Shown here piece after piece: positions 22,175 to 33,337 of a stretch of DNA of 64,000 bases. The stretch spans positions 842,116 through 906,115 of the forward strand of contig JAJEKV010000100.1 in assembly GCA_021234155.1 (NCBI GenBank). Direction: 5' to 3'. The notes beneath the pieces are model-generated. The model was not told the origin of the DNA. It was given only the letters and a program-made list of their open reading frames with translations, and made no database searches. Every line of letters begins with the position of its first letter. Within the stretch, counting starts at the first letter, position 1. This DNA comes from Isoetes taiwanensis (Eukaryota > Streptophyta > Lycopodiopsida > Isoetales > Isoetaceae). The position numbers were made by a program, and so were the translations under genes.

Positions 22175-23730
22175 TTTAAAGGCTAAGAAACTTGCTGACA
22201 TAGCTATTTCTAACATAGCTTCTGCAACCCAGCAAAGCTAGCCTGTAAGTTGTAAGTTGTGCAATGTCAAAAGCAGTTTGAAATTTTTGAAGTTGGAACC
22301 GAAGTAGATGTTTTGTGGCATCGATAGCAGAAATAGATTGTGATATCATGCTGGGCAGCGTTAAGCATATATGTTTCAAGTGAGTAGAGTGCATTGTAAT
22401 TGGTGCAAGCAATAGTTCCTATAGCAATACTTACAGACGGGACTATGAAGGTGCAAACACAAGTTGCAACTGCAATAGCTCATATGGTGACCCGATCCAC
22501 GTAAGCTCAAGAAGCCAAGAATGCTTTTGGTCTTTGGGGGTGCCATAAGGTATTTGGTTACACTTCTTTCATATGATACCATTGAAGAACCAACAAAACC
22601 GCAGAATCCACCAACAATGCACACTATAGCTAAGAGCGTGGCCCAAAGCAAGGCTGGAGCTCAACCAAATGTAGGAAACAATTGGGAAGAATATCAAAAT
22701 AAAATTTGAGACAAATGATGAAAAGTTTGGGTCAGAGAAAAACCAAAGATGGTTAGAGAAAAAGTGGTTGATCCTTCAAAAGCTTCGGTAATTGGCCTCA
22801 AGGGAAGCCAAAAGTCCATTTGATGTTGCTCCATCAAGTTATTTGGCATCTCCTAACCACCACCATTCAAGAAGCAACAAGTGGGAAAATGGCGGACCAA
22901 TGCTTGGGGTTTCTCAAAGGGACTATAATAGAAAGGAAAGAGAGCAAGGTTGATGCACAAACCGTATCCGAGATGAAGGCGTATGGCACATGCACTATGG
23001 AAACTAGCGTTAAGAATGTAAGGAATTGCAAATTTATTATCGACACAAGAGCATTACTTTGTTTTGCACAATTAATTGAGAAGGAAACAGGACAAGTGCA
23101 GAAAAACTCAATCATGGCAAGTCATGGAAATTGCGATTCTTGTTGAAGAGGCGACCTGGGAGTTAAAGAGCGCAGCATTTAAGATGAACTCGCCATCTGT
23201 GAGGGCCATTGTAGAACAGTTACTAAGCGTCATTGAAACATGAGAACCAGAGCTGCAGGTATGTTGTTTAAAGGCAATTGGATGCATTGCAAGAATATTT
23301 CCTGCAAAGGAGGTCAAGGTGGTACATACAATTCTTTGCTTTCGCCTAGCATCTAACAATTATGAAGTTGAAAAAGAGGCTGCAATAGCCCTATGAAAAT
23401 TCACAGAAAAGGATAATTTCCTTTGTCAACAACACTCTAAAGCAATATTAGACGCCAATGGAGCATCTTATTTGGTTCAACTTGTTTTGTTCGAAGGTCC
23501 TGCACAAGTTCCTTCTTTGATCTTGTTACGTAATATTGTTGTGAATGCGGGGATGATGATTCCCTGAAAAAAGCAGATGCTTTGAGCATTTTAAAACAGG
23601 CTACAAGATCAAGTCACCTGATGCAGATACCTGATATGGAGAACTTAGTTTCAACGGCAATAGAAAAGCTTGAATTATACCAAAGTGATTGCCGGGATGG
23701 TCATTACGACTTAGAAATAGGTACTTATTA
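22175..23730 (+). pseudogene. ARMADILLO REPEAT ONLY (ARO) family pseudogene
   Basis: ARO proteins are plant armadillo-repeat proteins involved in polar growth. Recognisable blocks come in order: VQTQVATAIAHMVTR, LVTLLSYDTIEEPTKPQNPP, TRALLCFAQLIEKETGQVQK, NSPSVRAIVEQLLSVIET, CLKAIGCIARIFPAKEVKVV, NYEVEKEAAIAL, KDNFLCQQHSKAILDANGAS and TAIEKLELYQSDCR near the normal C-terminus. Several stops (for example before EPELQV) and frame changes separate them. No introns were recognised inside. It starts about 130 bp after the Cdc20 fragment. Confidence 0.7.
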
Positions 23731-24867
23731 CTGAGGACTCTGGTCTGATTATTTCAAACATCGTAAAAGAGATAATTGTCTATGATGTTGCACTATATGA
23801 AAGACTGTTTAAGCGAACCATAAGCAGGAGTTAGATTTTCATGTGCTTGGGAAATATATTGATTTTGTAGCCACTCTTCATAACCATTTCTTTTCCAATT
23901 GGTGGCTGCCATATGTTTGGTGACATGGGCTTCTGCACAATGGATGGCAAATTCTTAAAAAATAAGGAGGTGGCACTTGCATGTTAAAGACTCAGTCATA
24001 TTTGGATGGCACCTTTGTTTGTGCTATGTCAGTTTGGAAGACAAACTGCCTCACAAGGAACACAGTCACACTATGCGAGAGTAAGGCAAACCTGAAGGAT
24101 TCGCAAACAAAATATGAAAATTGCATAATCATGACGCTACCTACAGGCTGGGAGCTTGTCATTGATGACACGACAACCAAGTTCTTATTCTCCTCGTTGA
24201 CACATTTTGTTGTATTGTGACTGAGAAGGTACTGTTAATCATGAAGTTCACCATTTGAAGATAGTTTAAACAGGATAAATCTTTAGCAGGATACGGAGTT
24301 TGAATTTCATTATTTTTCTTAATCCTATTGTTAAATGATGTTGCATGGATGACCCTCTGTTCATTTTTGAGCAGAATTGTATATTGTATCTTCTTTTTTT
24401 CTTCTAATACACGCCGTTTCTTTTCTTCAGATGCAGAGGACTTAGAGAACATGTTCTAGGGATTTTAAACCCAAAATCAATCAGACAATGCAATAGGAAA
24501 GATAACAAGAAGACGACTTTTGACTTTATGGCACCTGAATCTTCAACTTCACAACGAGGATATGAATATGAGGCAATAAAAAGCACCCTTTTTGTGCTAG
24601 CAGATGCTCTTCTTTAACATCAATTTCATTTTTCTCCTTGCAAATGGCAACCGCCTTATGAGTGCCCATGTCTCCCCACCAAAGAAAAATGAGGCGTGGA
24701 AGCTCTCCATGCAGGTTTAGATTTTAGGAAAAGCAGTTAAAGGATAGTGTGTGGCTTTATTTGAATAGTCCTAAATTGTGAAACACTGGAACTTATCGAA
24801 CGATGCGAGATCACCAGCAAATGCTCTATGAGCCATTGCTACAAAATCCAAGAGCATGTCACGCCGC
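23731..24867. other. Intergenic, no supported gene
   Basis: Open frames at 23981-24220 and antisense show no recognisable domain. Confidence 0.5.
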
Positions 24868-25005
24868 CACATTTTTGAGCTGCCCCTAGGGGGCAAACCC
24901 TCGTTTATGTGGGTTTGTGGCATATTTAAGTATATGCCAGCATATGCCTAGCATATGCTGGTGACTGCTCCAAACTGGCTGTTGCCAGTAAACTGGCGGT
25001 CAGCC
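24868..25005 (+). repeat. Short dispersed repeat, copy B, beside subtilase fragment
   Basis: Contains TGCCCCTAGGGGGCAAACCC, GTTTATGTGGGTTTGTGGCA, the palindrome-rich GCCAGCATATGCCTAGCATA core, GGTGACTGCT and AAACTGGCGGTCAGCC. The order is the same as in copy A, again immediately upstream of a host-gene fragment. Confidence 0.75.
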
Positions 25006-25009
25006 ATGT

Positions 25010-25318
25010 TGCCACCCGAACCCCCTTAAGGACTCCGGCTTCAGCTATGGCTATGTTGCTCGCCTTTTTGCTTGTTGTCCTAATAACAAGCTTGTGGGGG
25101 CTCGTTATTTTTACAGGAGCGGACCCATAAATGAGACCTTGGAGTTCAAATCCGCTCGAGATTCCGATGGGCATGGCACTCACACTGCTTCCACTATTGT
25201 TGGGCGTTATGTATACCATGCCAGCATGCTGGGATTTGCCGAGGGGACTGCGGAGGGGATGGCTCCCAAGGCCAGAGTGGCTGTTTATAAGGTTTGCTGG
25301 AGATGCTTCCTTGGCTAA
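25010..25318 (+). pseudogene. Subtilisin-like protease (plant subtilase) fragment
   Basis: Secreted S8 serine protease family. The text reads [20 protein letters not shown], then the catalytic-His block [12 protein letters not shown], then [15 protein letters not shown]. This is the stretch between the catalytic Asp and the substrate-binding Asn. Propeptide, Asp, Asn and Ser boxes are absent, so it is a captured piece about 90 residues long. Confidence 0.8.
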
Positions 25319-27390
25319 GAACGTAACCGAGGCGGGGTTGTGTTGTCTGCAGGAGGCAGAGGAATGATTCTTGCTAATTCGGCGACAGAAGGGGAGGGGC
25401 TGAGATGGCGAGTGTTGTAGGTTATGCATCTGGCAGCATAATCAAGAAGTACATAAAGACCAAAAAAACAGCCGAGTGCCAAGAGCTTTTTTGAGTTTCT
25501 GAGGAGTTTGCATTGCCAGGAAGATGATGATGAAGACGATATGTTGGATATTGAATATATGTCTTTAGATGAAGAATCAGGCAACTCGGAAGATATGAAA
25601 GAGGATCAAAGGAGTCGAGAAAATGTGGCTTACGATTGTTTTACTGGCGTGTTGAAGGAAAATGAAGAGCTCCTTAGGGTTTATACACAAGAATGTAGGT
25701 CCACGTCCCAAAAACATGAAAACACACTCTCGGGCCACCGAAGGGCAACCCTCCGTGCGCAGCACCTTGTTAATTTATGCATTATGGATATAGAAGCATA
25801 ATGATTAGAGAATTTTATGAATGCACTATACTTCTAATTTTATGAATGCACTACACTTCTGGGTTAAATTATATGGTGTTATCAAATGCGATCATGTATG
25901 TCTTACACATGAGAGGTATGGACATATTTAATAGTCAAGTGATTTCTTAAGGTAGATAGAGCAATTGATTTCGAAATTGAAGATATTATGAACGATACCC
26001 CAATATATGGGTCTAATGCCAATTCACGTTTATGCTAGTGATCCAATATGGATGTAATGTATGTTTCAAAAATTCATCCTAATATAGGTGTAATGCCTCA
26101 CACAGTAAAATAAAATGAGACTATCTATTCAATGTCTACTCAAATGTAGTTTTGTGTTGATTTTTTTGAATAGTGTAATTGTTAGGCTTATACATGTCTA
26201 ATTCTAATTGATACAGTAAATAAGAAGACCATGTTTTTTCAATGTGTATCCAAGCGAGTCAATGTGTATGGTGTATTTGTTGTCATTACTCGCTGCTAAA
26301 GTTGCCTGTGAAATAGATAATAATGTTGCATGCTGTATCCAGTAATCCATGCATTCTATATTCAAGTAAATTCCTCAGAAGACTGTTTGCACAATGTTAT
26401 AATGTAGTCGTCTCCACTACCACATGCTTGAAATGTTCATTCGGTGCTCGATGTCAAGGTGGTTGATCTTAGCTAAACTATTCAAGAAGAAAGCATGAAA
26501 AGTGAATGTGATATATACACTTGGATTAGATTTGTTTAAATAAGAAGTAAAATAGAGTGGACTCAATATTTACCTGCGATGGATTTATGCAAAGAATAGC
26601 TATCACGTTGTTTGATGTCTGGTTGCTATATGTGACATGTAGATTCTGTCTTCTTAGTGTCGATGTCCACTTTAAAATAAAGAGACAATGTGAGACAATG
26701 AGCTAAGAAATAAATGCATATTTGCACAAATTGAAGAAAAGGAAGCGAAATATGACATGAGATTCGTTTCAGAGCTCAAATCCAAGTAGTTGCTGGCAGG
26801 GGTCGTGATAGCAACACAAAGTTATCAGAAGCAAATATTCTAGTGTCTAAAAATGCGCAATACATGAAAGAACTTACTGCATATGGAGCACTGGGTCTGT
26901 TGTGGCCTTAAAGGTTGAACATCCTACCATGAAGCAAGATACAACCCTATCTGCAAAAGTCCATAGTATAACCATGTTAGATCTTGATAATATGATGCTA
27001 TTTTAGAAGCAAAGAAGAATATAAGATATTTCTTTGCAAAATGTTGAGGCAAAGATCTTCAAAGGATACAAAATTTGAGATAAGATCATTGATACAATAA
27101 ATATTTCAGCATATAAGGTAACATCTGCCCATACAATGGCTAAGCAGCTTACGGCAGAACATGATTTAGTGTTCATAAAATGGAAGGGGGTTATTGTGTA
27201 TTCCTTTAACATGTTGACAATGAAGATAGAAAAACTCACTTTTTGGTCATAAGTTAAATGGCAATTAAGAAGGTCAAACTCGCTTTCAGAGAGCATGGTT
27301 TTCCAAAAAAGGATGTTTGCAGGAATTTTTCTCTTAGCCTTTGTTGTATCTGCAAAGCAAGAACATATCTTTAATATATCTTATATATAC
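25319..27390. other. Intergenic with an acidic open frame
   Basis: An open frame at 25508-25801 (97 residues) starts MHCQEDDDEDDMLDIEYMSL and is acidic, with no known domain. Its 3' end contains the CATGAAAACACACT motif shared with 18.85 kb, so it is probably a repeat-derived fusion. 25800-27390 is AT-rich without signal. Confidence 0.35.
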
Positions 27391-27394
27391 CAGG

Positions 27395-27852
27395 GACCAC
27401 ATATCAATTGTTGTAGAATACTTCCTTGCCCCCAAGAAGTATTTCAACTGCTCGACACAGAGAAGGTAGGGATATTTCTTCGTTGAAGCCACTTCTTACC
27501 TATACCAAAGTGTAACAACAGTTGTATTGTTGTATCTTGAGTGGACTACCATATTGATGAGCCAATCCAAAATCACAAATCTTTAGTTCTTCTCTATTGC
27601 TTAAAGCAGGTTGGAATTCTTTAAATCTCTGCAAGTTGTTCAAAAAGTCAAAGAACATGGTAATAACTGAAGAAAAACAGCAAACAGAGTTTATAAACTG
27701 CAAGAAAAGTTTGTACCAATGAAGCACTCAATTGTCATGAAGATATCATATGCCGCATTTGACTTCACTTTGACTAAAAGGCTGCTTCATGCTTTCCATA
27801 AGCCCCTTCCGACCATGTTCCATGTACTCCATGACCATGAAGATGCTTTAAC
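27395..27852 (-). pseudogene. CDKG/CDC2L-like protein kinase pseudogene with introns
   Basis: Cyclin-dependent kinase of the CDKG (PITSLRE-like) group. Three exon remnants lie on the minus strand. About 27852-27716: [31 protein letters not shown] and YLHDN..VLHW. About 27620-27500: SNREELKICDFGLAHQYGSP with the DFG motif, then frame-shifted TVVTLWYR. About 27450-27395: LLGGK and STTIDMWSL. Exon borders keep GT or AG (for example TATAG|GTAAGAAG). In the catalytic-loop position HRD the text has HW, and stops occur. The ATP-binding lobe is at best hinted near 28290-28380. It is a decayed gene copy, not a processed one. Confidence 0.72.
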
Positions 27853-30783
27853 TCGAAACATCCATTTGTAAAGAGAAAAAATGAAATGAACTACTTTGCA
27901 TTTACCACAGACAAACTGGCAATGAATGGTATCAGAATGTGGAACTAAAGAAGCTAAGGATAGCGGAGTAAATTGTACCTCTCTGATATCGTCTTGTCTT
28001 GCTGGCATCATGCAGATTGCAGGCTTTGAAAAAACAAATAGTTAGGCTCTTCGCTAGAGCCATAACTATACCTTTTAGCTCTGATTGGCTTGCTGTTCAA
28101 GGCATAGATATACGATCTTGCTGTACGTGAACCAAAGCAACCAAGCACAGAAATATATAACATCGCTATAGCGATGCACTTGGCATTTAAAAAGAGAAGT
28201 CCTCTTAGGCACTGCCCTCTTGTATCAGCATGAAAGCAGCCAAGAAATTTAAAACGCTATCTCGACGTGTCAATAGTATAATTCTCTGTGCTTTTAGTAG
28301 CTTCTAGTTTGACCTCTTTAGTAGAAGCGTTCTTTATCTCGTAGCATCTTTGCCGGGACCAAAGTGCCAGTTCCGGAAGCCTGATAGATATACAAATGAC
28401 CTGCTCAATGAAGTGAACAGCGTTTTTATCCATCAAAAAAAAAGAAAAAGGGTGAACAGCCGACCTGAAAGGCTTGAACTGAGTCCTTGTTCTGCCATAA
28501 GTATTCATAGAGCAATTATAAATTATAGATTAACCATAGGAACAGTTAACATAAAGAACAGGTTGCTTTGCATCATACCTTTGCATGCATCGCAGCACAT
28601 CAGAACAAAGCTATCTGGCTACTTTATCTAGGCCATTGTTTTTACATAGCTGACAACATAGAAATTATTGCCTTAATAAAATGAAGATGGCAACTCAGCT
28701 TTAGACTAGGAACAATAAAGTTTCCAACCTGGAAGGTAACTCCTTTCATAATGTGATCCAAATGCAGCAGAGACACCTGCAAGAAACAAACCCATGCAAT
28801 AACATAAACCGAGGGATAAGCATTTATCACTCACTGCATGCAAAGTTCATGGAATAATTGTGTAACACTTAATATATGGACAGATCAAAGAAGAACTATG
28901 AGATAAAGCATGACAGACAAACACAATATATGTGACAGGATAAAATAGAGGTAAAAAGAATAAATAGAGACCCATTTTAAAACCATCAGAATCTGTCAAA
29001 AGTCCTCATGGCCAGCTTGTGAAATTGTGAATACCATTCAAATCATCTAGCAGGTCTACACTAGAGCGAAGTTCTAAATGATATGTATTTTCTAGAATGG
29101 TTGGAAGCACCCTGCTCCTAGCTCTTACTTTTTAAAACTTCAGACTTGACCCAATTCTTGCACCAGGCCAAGTGATCATAGGCAAGCACCACAATCCCTT
29201 TCCGATGCACAAATCTAAGGGATGCCATTAGGATTTAGGAAAGAAAGGAGTTGTACTTAGTTGCAAAGCAACACAAATCTCAGAACTTCCCCTCTATAGA
29301 ACTTCCCCTCTATAGACCTGGTTCCTTGAAGGCCAACAACGAAATCTTGGAACCTGACCTAGCCTTCAAATCTTGAACTTTCTTGCCGAATCACCTCTTA
29401 GCTAGCAAACCATGATGCAATAAAGGCCTAAGCGATCTAGACAAATGAGTAGAAACACAACTACCTAGAAGAAAGAAGCAGTCTGAATAGAAGTGAAAGA
29501 CAAAACTATAAAACAAACCCATTCAATGTGCCACAGACAATAGGAAACATGATGTCACCGAAGGAATGACATGCAAATATCAATAGATGTTTTTACCTGA
29601 CTTTGGCTCTTAGGCCCTATAGCATATGAGATGAAGATTGGTCTGCAAGGCTTATGAGTCCACTATTGTTCATCAGGAAGAGAGAGCTCTGCTCAATTGA
29701 AAGAAACATTTAATAGTCATTTAAAAAGTTCTTAACCATTCTGGTTCGAAAGCACAATCTAAGGAACAAATTAACATGCGGCAATAACCTTGTCATCTGA
29801 CAGTTTTGAGAAGATTTTATAAAAGTAAAGAATGTACCTTGATCACACTGACCCAAGGTAATAAGCCTTAGGTATTATGGTTGGTGAAGCAAGATAAGCA
29901 GACTGTCAATACTCAGCAGACGTCAATAAACTCTTGAATGTTGCAAGTCAACATAAATCTAATAGTGCATCAGTGCATCATTGATTGATTAGAATGCTTG
30001 AATGCTAGAAAAGAGCCATATGCAAGAACCAAAAACATGAAAACTGATTAAATTCAGTAAATTCAAAATTAGCATTGCAAATACTAATCTTCAGCCTGAC
30101 ATCATTAACAAAGGGCTTGGATGGCTAAACTCGGTTGATTAAGAATCTAACTTAGTATTTAACACAGTTTTATTCTAGCATAGACTAACCTTGTTTTTCC
30201 TCTATATCCAAGCATCACCTGGCAGCTCTCAACTCCACCAAGGGCAACTATAATCATCAACATTTCATATCTGCCTGAAATCAACTTCACATAGCAAACG
30301 AATTTAGACCAATATAAAACTTGCATGCTCTGGAAAAGTAGGAAGCTCTACCTGCATAATCACTGCAAATCACAACACCGGATGGGTTAAAGGAAAATAG
30401 ATGTCGCATCCTCACTAGGCTTGTTTGCAAGCAAATCAAAGCTGACGTGCTCCATCCCGACAAAAATATGCCATTTGGGTGCACTGAACTACAAATTCCG
30501 GCTATTAGGGTTCTTGGACAAACCGTAGCCAGTCTATCCTCGCCGATGCAAAGGAAATTGTTTTGAAGAATATCTCGTTGATGCCACGGAGCTGCATCCA
30601 TGCTGGTTTCGTGTGGCATCCTGCAGTACTTATGCCATTTCGATCAGATAAGGAATGAAATCCATGACCAAAATCATACCTTCAACAAACTCTACGATAT
30701 TTGGCAAATCTGAAATTTTCTCAGGCAGGTAAAACCACTAAAATCTTAGAAAATGGACTTAAAAAAAATTCCAAAAACATTTT
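27853..30783. other. Intergenic with one unassigned antisense frame
   Basis: A 110-residue minus-strand frame at 30287-30619 contains HPNGIFLSGWSTSALICLQT and LFSFNPSGVVICSD. This looks like part of a real protein, but I cannot name it; WD40-like is a guess. The rest is AT-rich and shows nothing. Confidence 0.3.
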
Positions 30784-31390
30784 CCATAGATATCCTTGGG
30801 GGACCTATTCCCCCAGAATTTGACAGGTTAACCATGATAGAAAATATCAGTCTTTATGATAACCATCTCCTGGTCCAATTCCTACAAGCATGTTGGTAAA
30901 TTGCAAGAGACTTGCTGGCATGTATTTGGCCTACAATTATCTGTCAGGTTCCATTCCTGCAGAGATTGGAGGCCTGACAGAGCTCGAGCAGCTATGGTTG
31001 AATGTAAACAACCTCACTGGACATATACCAGAAGAGATTGGCAATTTATCCAAGTTGATTATTCTAGATATTTCACACAATGGATTGACTGGACAAATAC
31101 CAAGATCATTGGATGGGCTTGTGAATTTGAGCTGGGCACTTGTTTTAAATGAAAATTTCTTACAGGCGGGTTTCCAGTGGAACTTACAAGACTAATCAAT
31201 GTGCAATTCCTATGGTTGCATGACAACATGCTAACAGGTCCAAATCCTGCTGAAATAGGGGGGATGAACAAGATGAAATCTCTTCAGCTAGGATCGAATT
31301 TTTTCACAGGCCAGATTCCTACTGAGCTTTTTAATTGCACATCCATTAAAAGTTTGCTTTTGGAAAAAAATAAGCTGGGGTATCACAGCA
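30784..31390 (+). pseudogene. LRR receptor-like protein, central fragment
   Basis: Plant LRRs of 24 residues: LGGPIPPEFDRLTMIENISL, then CKRLAGMYLAYNYLSGSIPA, EIGGLTELEQLWLNVNNLTG, EIGNLSKLIILDISHNGLTG, FLWLHDNMLTG and SLQLGSNFFTGQIPTELFNC. Frameshifts occur near 30890 and 31165, and the text ends after LEKNKLGYHS. The spacing and the first repeat would continue naturally from the fragment ending at 21150. No kinase or transmembrane part is present. Confidence 0.75.
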
Positions 31391-32461
31391 TGCTAACATG
31401 AAAATCTCGCATGATATATTATCTCTTTCTCCTACGGGGAAGACATTAAATCTCTTTACATACATCTGTGACCATTTCATTATCTTCAGCACCACTTCTC
31501 CAATTTCTTTACTTCGCAGTGCCATTCCTCCAATATAATGGGCACATGAGCCCATAATTTAGAACTATAACGTTTATACATTTAAACTCACGCTGAAAAC
31601 AATACAACAGCAGCTTCTCACGAGAGACAAACCTGCAGATTGTTAGTCGCAGTAGACTGATCCCTGAGTGGTGAATCCATGACTATGAAGTTTTGCTTGG
31701 CCCATTGAATAAAAATTCCTGTCCCCACAGCAAGAATGCATTGGGTTTACATGTGAATCCTTTGTCAAATGCTGCAAAATATGCGCACATATCTTTAAGC
31801 AATGCTATAGTTCCTTCTGCAATGCCAGATTTCTTCAAATAATCTGCATGGCATGTCTAGTTGCTAGTGTAGATGGAGATTTTCGTCCATTTAAAACAGT
31901 CAATAATACAACAAGCCTTGCAACCAATCTCTTACACATACTATCTAAAGAGGTAGGAAAGTAACTTACATATAAAGAAATGCATATTTCTGTGATTTTA
32001 CCGCATCAATGCTGCAGTTTGAAGCAGGTATATGTTCTGAAAGACAAGCCACCTGATCTTCTCAAAGACCATGGACTTCTGCACTAAAACCTCAACCTGC
32101 AGAGGATAGTCACAGGAGCTCTAAGATGTTATCTATCAGAGTAAATTGCAAAACAGCCAAGATAAGTGAATATACCTGATTACGCTTCTTTGGGATAATA
32201 TGAATGAAACAAAGGATTTACAGAAGAAAACGCAATGCCAAATACAGTCCCGAAGATAAATAAAAATAAGGGAAGTGCCGGAGTTGGGAAGCTCCAAATC
32301 TTTCATTAACTGCAGAAGCTCCAATTATAAGGGCCGGAAATGCAAGAATCGGACCAACATTTGAGCGACATCCATCAATGCTGCAGCCTCGAGCAAGGAG
32401 CGAGCACCGGTTTCCCGGTTTCCACAGTTCCTCTCCAGCAACAGGGGCAACCGAGCATTTC
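31391..32461. other. Intergenic; possible coding scrap
   Basis: Antisense text GPILAFPALIIGASAVNERF near 32250-32350 looks like a hydrophobic protein segment and lies just beyond repeat copy C, as the gene fragments do beside copies A and B. I cannot identify it. Confidence 0.3.
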
Positions 32462-32595
32462 CTATGATGGGTTTTTAGCAGTCATTGGCATATTCTGGGT
32501 ATATATTGGCATATACCTAGAATATGCCACAAACCCACCTCAACAAGGGCTTGCCCCCTTAGGGGCAACCCAAAGAAAAAATAAAACACCAAGAC
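32462..32595 (-). repeat. Short dispersed repeat, copy C, inverted
   Basis: On the minus strand it reads TTGGGTTGCCCCTAAGG, GGTGGGTTTGTGGCATATTC, the palindrome-rich ATATGCC core, then AATGACTGCT. The block order is the same as in copies A and B. Confidence 0.65.
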
Positions 32596-32677
32596 ATTCC
32601 AAAAACGCAAACGAATTAGGTTCTACGGGCAGATTTCGGCAGCGAGATTGAGGGAGCAGGTGGCACACCAATTAGGA

Positions 32678-32738
32678 ATGGCCCGAATTGGATTCTTTTC
32701 CCGCCGAATCCTTCCTGCTCCAACTCTTAGGCGCTCAG
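32678..32738 (+). other. Possible first exon with presequence-like peptide
   Basis: ATG at 32678 gives MARIGFFSRRILPAPTLRRS, followed by CAG|GTAAGT. The peptide is basic, without acidic residues, like a mitochondrial targeting sequence. No following exon was found before the hAT repeat, so this is tentative. Confidence 0.25.
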
Positions 32739-33106
32739 GTAAGTCTTCACTGTGTTCTTTTCCAAAAAAAAAAAAACAGTTTCCTCGTTCTACAATCTGA
32801 TTTCTAGCATTCATTTCGTTTTTGGATTGACTGTTCCTATTCTTGCATAACGACCCCCCCTTTCAAAATTGTTATACCAATCATCTCTTGCTTCTGTGCA
32901 TCCATCTTTGAAGATTACTGCCTATGAAGCTAAGATTATCAGGACTTTCATTTTGTTATTGGCTTTCCACATAGAAGCCAGGATTTCTACATCTTTCTTT
33001 TTGCCTTAATGCTGTGCAGCTGCTTACTGGCAGTATTTAAATACCTTGTGTTAAAAAAATCAGATGAATTCCCTCCATGACCTCAAGGTCCTAAGGGGCA
33101 TGATAA

Positions 33107-33134
33107 TAAATATTATTATTATTATTATTATTAT
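33107..33134. repeat. (ATT)n microsatellite
   Basis: Pure ATT/TTA trinucleotide run, followed by a partial duplication containing CGTTCTCTTATTATGTTA. Confidence 0.85.
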
Positions 33135-33305
33135 GTGTCGTTCTCAAAAGTCGTTCTCTTATTATGTTATGTGCCGTTCTCTTATTATGTTACATAATAC
33201 AGATCAGATGAAATGGGAAAGAAGGGGCCAGAATGGGATCATGTCATTGTTGGGAAAAAGCTTAGTAGAGGAGTATTTCTAGTGAAATGCAAGTATTGTG
33301 ATCAT

Positions 33306-33337
33306 CCATACTCAGCAATTCGAATTGCTGAGTATGG
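33306..33337. repeat. 32-bp perfect palindrome inside hAT BED region
   Basis: CCATACTCAGCAATTC followed directly by its reverse complement. The right arm lacks the second half, so 16 bp were added as an inverted copy of the preceding 16 bp. Confidence 0.9.

Noticed and set aside
24926-25429. 167-residue antisense frame over the subtilase fragment
   Set aside because: The plus strand carries the recognisable subtilase His block; the antisense frame has no domain.
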